Part shown: in pieces, positions 59,580-64,000 of the stretch
Layout: each line of letters starts with the position of its first letter
How positions within the stretch are numbered: position 1 is the first letter of the stretch
Origin: Allium sativum
Lineage: Eukaryota; Streptophyta; Magnoliopsida; Asparagales; Amaryllidaceae
Length of the DNA: 64,000 bases
NCBI GenBank assembly: GCA_030737875.1
Contig: CM060918.1
Location: forward strand, 773,692,552 to 773,756,551
Reading direction: 5' to 3'
The notes under the pieces: generated by a model
What the model was told of the DNA's origin: nothing
What the model saw: the letters and a program-made list of their open reading frames with translations, nothing else
The model's database searches: none
Program-made: the position numbers and the translations under genes

Positions 59580-60473
59580 GCTTAGTTTCCTAGAGTCACT
59601 TGATGGATCTATCGATGATCTGCGATCTGTACCAATAATTTGTGAGTATCTGATATTTCTGATGAGGTTCTGGGACTACCCCCGAGTCACGAGATCGATT
59701 TTCATATATATTTGGGGGACAATGCAAAGCCCATTGCACTGCCTGTGCGCCATATGGCTCCAAGGCAAAGGAAGGAGCTTAGCAAGAAAGTAGGGGAGAT
59801 ATTTGAGAAAGGGTTTATTAGGCGAGTCATATCTGAATGGGGTGCTTCGGTGGTATTCGCAACTAAGGGGGATGGTTCACTTCGCTTATGTGCAGACTAT
59901 AGAGAGTTGAATAAATTCACCAAGAAGAACAAGCACCCACTCCCGAGGATAGATGATCTGTTTGACCAGCTTGTTGATGCATCAGTTTTTTCTCAGTTAG
60001 ACTTGGCCACGGGGATTCATCAGTTGAGGGTGGCTGAGAAAAGTATAGACAAGATTGCTTTTAGGAATCTAGATGGTTTCTTTGAATGGCTCATTATGCC
60101 TTTTGGGTTAATGAATGCACCTGCCTATTTTGTTGATCGGATGAGTGCGGTGTTTCGAGAGTTCCAAAATAAATCCGTTGTGGACTTTGTTGACGACATA
60201 CTAATTTTCTCGAAGAGCGAGGAAGAGCATGCCCAACATTTGAGAGAGGTTTTGAAAAATCTCTGTGCGCACTAGCTTAAGGAAATGTCCTCCAAGTGTC
60301 ATTTTTGGAGGAAAGAGGTGAGATTCCTAGGGCATGTGGTTTCTAAAGATGGGATAACAATAAATCCCGCAAAGGTAGTTGCAGTTCAAGATTGGAAAAT
60401 CCCAAAGAATGCAGCGGATGTGAGAAGCTTTCTTGGATTGGCAGGCTATTACTGGAAGTTCATTAAGGAGTTC
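59580..60473 (+). pseudogene. RT: Tekay-B reverse transcriptase, cut off by an insertion
   Basis: The run 59712-60275 is open for 187 codons and covers the fingers and palm: KGFIRRVISEWGASVVFATK, LRLCADYRELNKFT, FSQLDLATGIHQLRV, FEWLIMPFGL, and the catalytic FVDD (GACGAC at 60192-60197). A TAG at about 60273 and a frame change follow, then 60285-60470 continues with [15 protein letters not shown] and [15 protein letters not shown]. At 60474 the reading is replaced by a foreign LTR. This is the longest open RT stretch in the window, better preserved than in Tekay-A. Confidence 0.88.
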
Positions 60474-62571
60474 TGTAACGACCAGCACTCTACATATCAG
60501 AGGATCGTAGAAAATTTATTTTATTTTCGTACAAAGTCGTATGTGATGATCGGGAATTTCGCTCGGTCCGAACCAGTCGCTAAACCGACCCAGACCGCTC
60601 GAAACGCCCTATCGTTTTGAGAACATGACAAAATAGAACGCAGACGGAAGAACATTTCACTGTATATCACAACAATACATCAGATTACAAGAATATACAG
60701 AGTATAAATGAATAAATATTACACAGAAATATCAGAGATCTAAATTACATTTAAATACATAGCAGCGGAAAATAATACAATACACAACTAGAGGAGATAT
60801 ACGGATACAAAGCTTTCCGGATATCGTTCCAGCTGTAAACCAGGATCCTGTGAATATAAATCTGCAAAACCAAAACTACTAGCTGCCCGTGTCAAAATAA
60901 GGGCACCCAGAGTTTAGGTTAAAACAATAAACTCCAGGTCAGTCATGGGACTGGTGTGATAACTAAAACAGTTATTAATCTTTGTTTTTAAAGTTAGGTA
61001 AATCAAGGGACCACGCCGTATAACACGGAACGGGTTTCCTCCCAAGAATACCAGTGCATAAAACAAACGGCGCAATGCTAAATAAAGAAAAATGAAGCTG
61101 TTATAAGACCCAGGTCCTATCACACAATGCAACACAAGCCGGGGGATAGGGTTTTCCCTTATAACAGCCAAAGAATGCTTGATACGTTTTAAAACAAATC
61201 ATTTGATACTATTATAAGTGCATAGTCTATAAAACAACTTCAAATCATAAGTATCAATCATAGGCGGCATGAGTACCATATATCATGTCGCCATACTAGT
61301 TCTACAATTAAAACCGCAAATGTCACGTATTTGGAAGTTGGATTTCCATCTATGAACCGAGGCAAAAGATAGTCCTCAACCGTTTTCGAGACTGCCTAGC
61401 CCGAGCCTCAGGCAAGTACTCTGTCAAGCCTTTGGATCGTCAGGGCCGGTCCACCGATGTGGATTAATCTTAAACCCTGAACATGCGTTCCCCCGCCCTA
61501 TGGGGGCGTAAATGAGCCAACGAATGACTCCATCGGACCCGGATCGTCCGATCAAACTGAGGCGCCTCGCAACAGCAACAACCACATAAGTCAAACTCGT
61601 CAGGGCGTGTAAAACCACTGACGCCACTTCTAACTAGGAAGAAATGCATGCCCTCCCTGAGGTCCGTCTCCCGTTTTTGGTTCATACCGGGTGTGAAACT
61701 CGCGAAGTAAACGTTACACAAAGCTACGCCACAAAGGCCGTGCTTTGATCATCAACCACAAGACTTTGCTTTTCAACAGAAGCCTTGATCATTTGCCAAT
61801 TAGGCATGCCACACAGGCAATTCACTCTATGCGTTTGATATCCATCAGTATATAACCCCTGAGCTCGTACGTCTCAGAGAAGGGCGTTAAGCAAGAGAAT
61901 AAATTCTCCGCCGCCAAACAGATATATATTTAACAGAAATCAATCACACAGACTGAAATCCAATGTCAGACACACAGTCCATTAACAAGTCCGTTCTGGG
62001 TCTGAACGAAACCGGAGGCACCTAGTACCCCGCATATCCATCGATCTCCAAGCACGTCTGGACGATCACCAACTGTTTCCATCTTCTTGGGTGTACAGCC
62101 CAATCAAGATCATCAGTAATCACCCAAACGACGTGAAGACTTCCGGTCTTCGACCACCGTCTTCATCTTCGACTTATCGTCGTATCAGTTATTCAGAATG
62201 GGATAAACCCGGTCTTCCCGAATAACTCGCGTATATTTTAAATAAGTGTTACACAAACACAACATACGCCTCATTCCAATTCATCGGTCACTAACCGTAA
62301 ATTAATCAAGTGAATAATTCCCCAAATATTAACCCCGAAGGCCGAAACCAACATCAGATCAATATCCAGAAAACCATTCTGCTTGGCTAACCGACAGTTA
62401 TTTTCTAAATTTCACATTCATAGGGAGAGGTTCCCATTAATTTTATCAAAGATAAATTCCTTGAACTTATTCTTTAATCTTCTTTTGAATTTTGATTCAA
62501 CTAGTCGGGATTAACGAACCTTACCGAAGTAATCATTTATTTTAATTTCCCAATCCCAACCTATTCATCCC

Positions 62572-62697
62572 ATGAAGTAAAACTGGTGATACTTCATATC
62601 TAACACCACAGTGTTATCGGTAAATTCAATTACCATTTCACGTTCAAATCTAATTAAAGATTTAACTATCGCCTGGAGTAAAACTGGTGATACTCCA
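62572..62697 (-). other. Paired hairpins with an identical 12-nt loop
   Basis: ATGAAGT (62572-62578) pairs with ACTTCAT (62591-62597), and TGGAGT (62674-62679) with ACTCCA (62692-62697). Both enclose AAAACTGGTGAT. One stem pair is A:T in one copy and G:C in the other. AACAC/GTGTT at about 62602-62615 forms another small stem between them. Confidence 0.55.
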
Positions 62698-62760
62698 TTC
62701 TCGATCTTTTCAATCTAATTAAAGATTCATTAAAACTCCACTTAGTTTTAATCTTTAACT

Positions 62761-63006
62761 GGGTTAAAAAATCAGTGTCATTTAAAACACGGTTCACGGT
62801 AAACCCAAAATCACCTTCCATTAATTATCGGGTTAAAGAACGAGTGTTATTTAAAACACTGTCCACGATAAACCCAAAAATCAATATCAATTCAATTAAG
62901 TATTATTTAATTGGTACACTTCATTAAATCTAAATAAAAAGATTTAATCTTTTCTCAACTGGGTTCAAGAACAGTGTTAATGAAGACACCATTCACGACA
63001 AAGCCA
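62761..63006 (-). other. Threefold double hairpin (GGGTT ... AACCC)
   Basis: Copy 1 at 62761-62806, copy 2 at 62830-62875, copy 3 at 62961-63006. Copy 2 is cleanest: outer GGGTT/AACCC, inner AGTGTT (62843-62848) with AACACT (62855-62860). On the minus strand the order and flanking words match the LARD double hairpin at 28565-28616. Copy 3 has a mismatched outer stem. Confidence 0.55.
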
Positions 63007-63906
63007 AATCACATTTGATATTAAACACAAGGCTCTGAATAGAAAATATACCGGCTTATATTCAATATCAAATTCCACGACTAACAAATATCGTATTGGA
63101 AATAACGATATATATACCTATATCTTTCAAATTTCCATAACAACATCTGTATAATCACGAAATCCAACATCGAAATATTCCGAAGACAATTTCGATTCAA
63201 ATCCATTCCAATGCAATTATTGGAAGCTCTGGTTATTTTCAAAACCATTTCAAATCCAATTTATTTATTTTAAAAATAAATAAATTACTATTCTAGTTCA
63301 AAACTAGTTCATTTCGATCAAAATCTATTTTTATCTTTTCAAATATGGAGTTTTTCATCCCAATTTTTCCCAAATCATTTCTTATGATTTTACTCAATTT
63401 ATAATTATTTTTAATAATTTTATCAAGGTCCGTACAGTCGATTTCCATCAATGGCCATCGAACTGCACTTACAGCGACCTTTTTTGAATTTGATTTGGAC
63501 GTATCTCCAAATCCAACCGTTAGATTTCAAATTTCTAACATTCGTTAGAAAGCTCTTTCCGATACGAACCCAACGGTTCCGGTTTTAGGAGAATCCGACG
63601 GTCGGATCTCCCGTAATGTCCGTTTGAAATAAATGGTCGAAATTCACGAACTGCCGCGGCGCGGCGCGTTCTATTCAGGCCATTATATTATATATATAAT
63701 ATATATAATATATATTTCGTCGATTCCTATTTAAAACGGATTATATAAATAGTTTTAAATTCGTTTCAAAAGCAATTTCAACTTCCATTTCAATTCAAAT
63801 CAAAATTGAATTCTTCTTTATAAATTCGTTTTAAAATTCATTTCTATTCAATTCAAATTTCAATTCAATTTGAATTCTTTTTCAATTCGCTTTCAATTCA
63901 AATTGG

Positions 63907-64000
63907 TTTTCAATTCAATTCATTTCGAAATCGTTCTCAATTCAATTCATTTCGAAATCGTTTTCAATTCAATTCATTTCGAAATCGTTTTCAATTCAAT
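63907..64000 (-). repeat. 27-bp tandem repeat at the window edge
   Basis: Three copies plus a partial of a 27-bp unit containing CAATTCAATTCATTTCGAAA. It recalls the GAATTCAAAT-rich tandem zones of the LARD but with a different unit. A TA-rich palindromic zone (63682-63715) and a GC-rich spike (GCCGCGGCGCGGCGCG, 63653-63668) lie just before. Confidence 0.75.

Larger units (their letters stand above)
3825..60473 (+). mobile_element. Tekay-B: Ty3/gypsy chromovirus, split by a 51-kb insertion
   Basis: The element is read in two pieces. Its 5' LTR starts at 3825, stops after 3915, and resumes at 55280 in perfect register with the Tekay-A LTR (the CCATTG shared by the Tekay-A LTR at this point is rebuilt only when the pieces are joined). 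The assembled LTR would be about 2.92 kb, against 2.98 and 2.96 kb for Tekay-A. The internal region with primer-binding site, gag, protease and RT runs 58116-60473, where a minus-oriented LTR interrupts it. Integrase, chromodomain and 3' LTR, if present, lie beyond the window. It is the outermost recognisable element here and predates the array inserted in it. Confidence 0.85.
60474..64000 (-). mobile_element. Minus-oriented long LTR inserted in Tekay-B, runs off the window
   Basis: TGTAACGACC at 60474 is the reverse of an LTR end (compare CGGGTCATTACA of the LARD). The minus strand of about 60900-60960 matches the LARD LTR around 29830-29890: CCAGTCCCATGACTGACC, then GGAGTTTATT and CCTAAACTC. 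At least 3.5 kb of it lies in the window with no second end, so the LTR is long. The probable left target duplication is AGTTC (60469-60473); the partner is out of sight. Other landmarks are GC-rich hairpins at 61489-61507 and 61537-61555. Short open frames on the minus strand at 60914-61721 show no known domain. Confidence 0.7.

Noticed and set aside
61424..61721. Overlapping minus-strand open frames in the right-edge element
   Set aside because: Short, overlapping, with no family resemblance, and sitting in a GC-richer hairpin zone where stops are rare by composition.

Overview
This window is plant nuclear DNA, almost certainly from a flowering plant with a large, repeat-rich genome. It is AT-rich and contains no host gene, tRNA, rRNA or CRISPR array that I can support. 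Nearly all of it is LTR retrotransposons nested inside one another. The plant assignment rests on Tekay/Del-type Ty3/gypsy chromoviruses (CCHC gag, protease, RT, RNase H, DD35E integrase, chromodomain), primer-binding sites matching initiator-Met tRNA, Ty1/copia ends of the SIRE/Maximus style, very long-LTR non-autonomous (LARD-like) elements, and decay that mostly turns CAG and TGG codons into stops, as expected for methylated plant repeats. The species cannot be named from this sequence.

Layout, outermost layer first. 1-3824: an old retroelement remnant with a broken gag-like stretch and the start of another LTR. 3825-3915 plus 55280-60473: one chromovirus (called Tekay-B here), split in two. 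Its 5' LTR begins at 3825, is interrupted after 3915 and resumes at 55280. Its gag, protease and RT follow, until another element cuts in at 60474.

The split is caused by a 51-kb insertion, 3916-55279, flanked by a 5-bp target duplication (CCGCC/CTGCC). This is a minus-oriented, gene-less long-LTR element in tandem form: LTR-a, int-1, LTR-b, int-2, LTR-c, int-3, LTR-d. Intact LTRs are about 4.48 kb and each internal region only about 1.72 kb. LTR-c is short because it is a chimera made by a later 4.36-kb tandem duplication.

Three younger elements sit inside this array. Tekay-A (6099-17171, TSD CTACC) is a complete but mutated chromovirus in LTR-a. A LARD-like element with 5-kb LTRs (25604-38923) lies in int-2; its 5' edge was deleted together with 163 bp of target. 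A gene-less copia-type element (46219-52678, TSD AACTC/AACTT) lies in LTR-d. At the right edge, a minus-oriented LTR distantly related to the LARD occupies 60474-64000 and runs off the window.

Nothing here looks able to move by itself. Tekay-A and Tekay-B carry stops, frameshifts and altered protease active sites, and the other elements have no coding capacity and would have depended on proteins supplied in trans. The most notable non-coding signals are: the tandem LTR array; an array of GTCGAC palindromes with alternating 12/20-bp spacing just upstream of the Tekay TATA box; several stem-loops in the long transcribed LTR leaders whose stems show compensatory changes between copies; and a double hairpin shared by two diverged long-LTR families.
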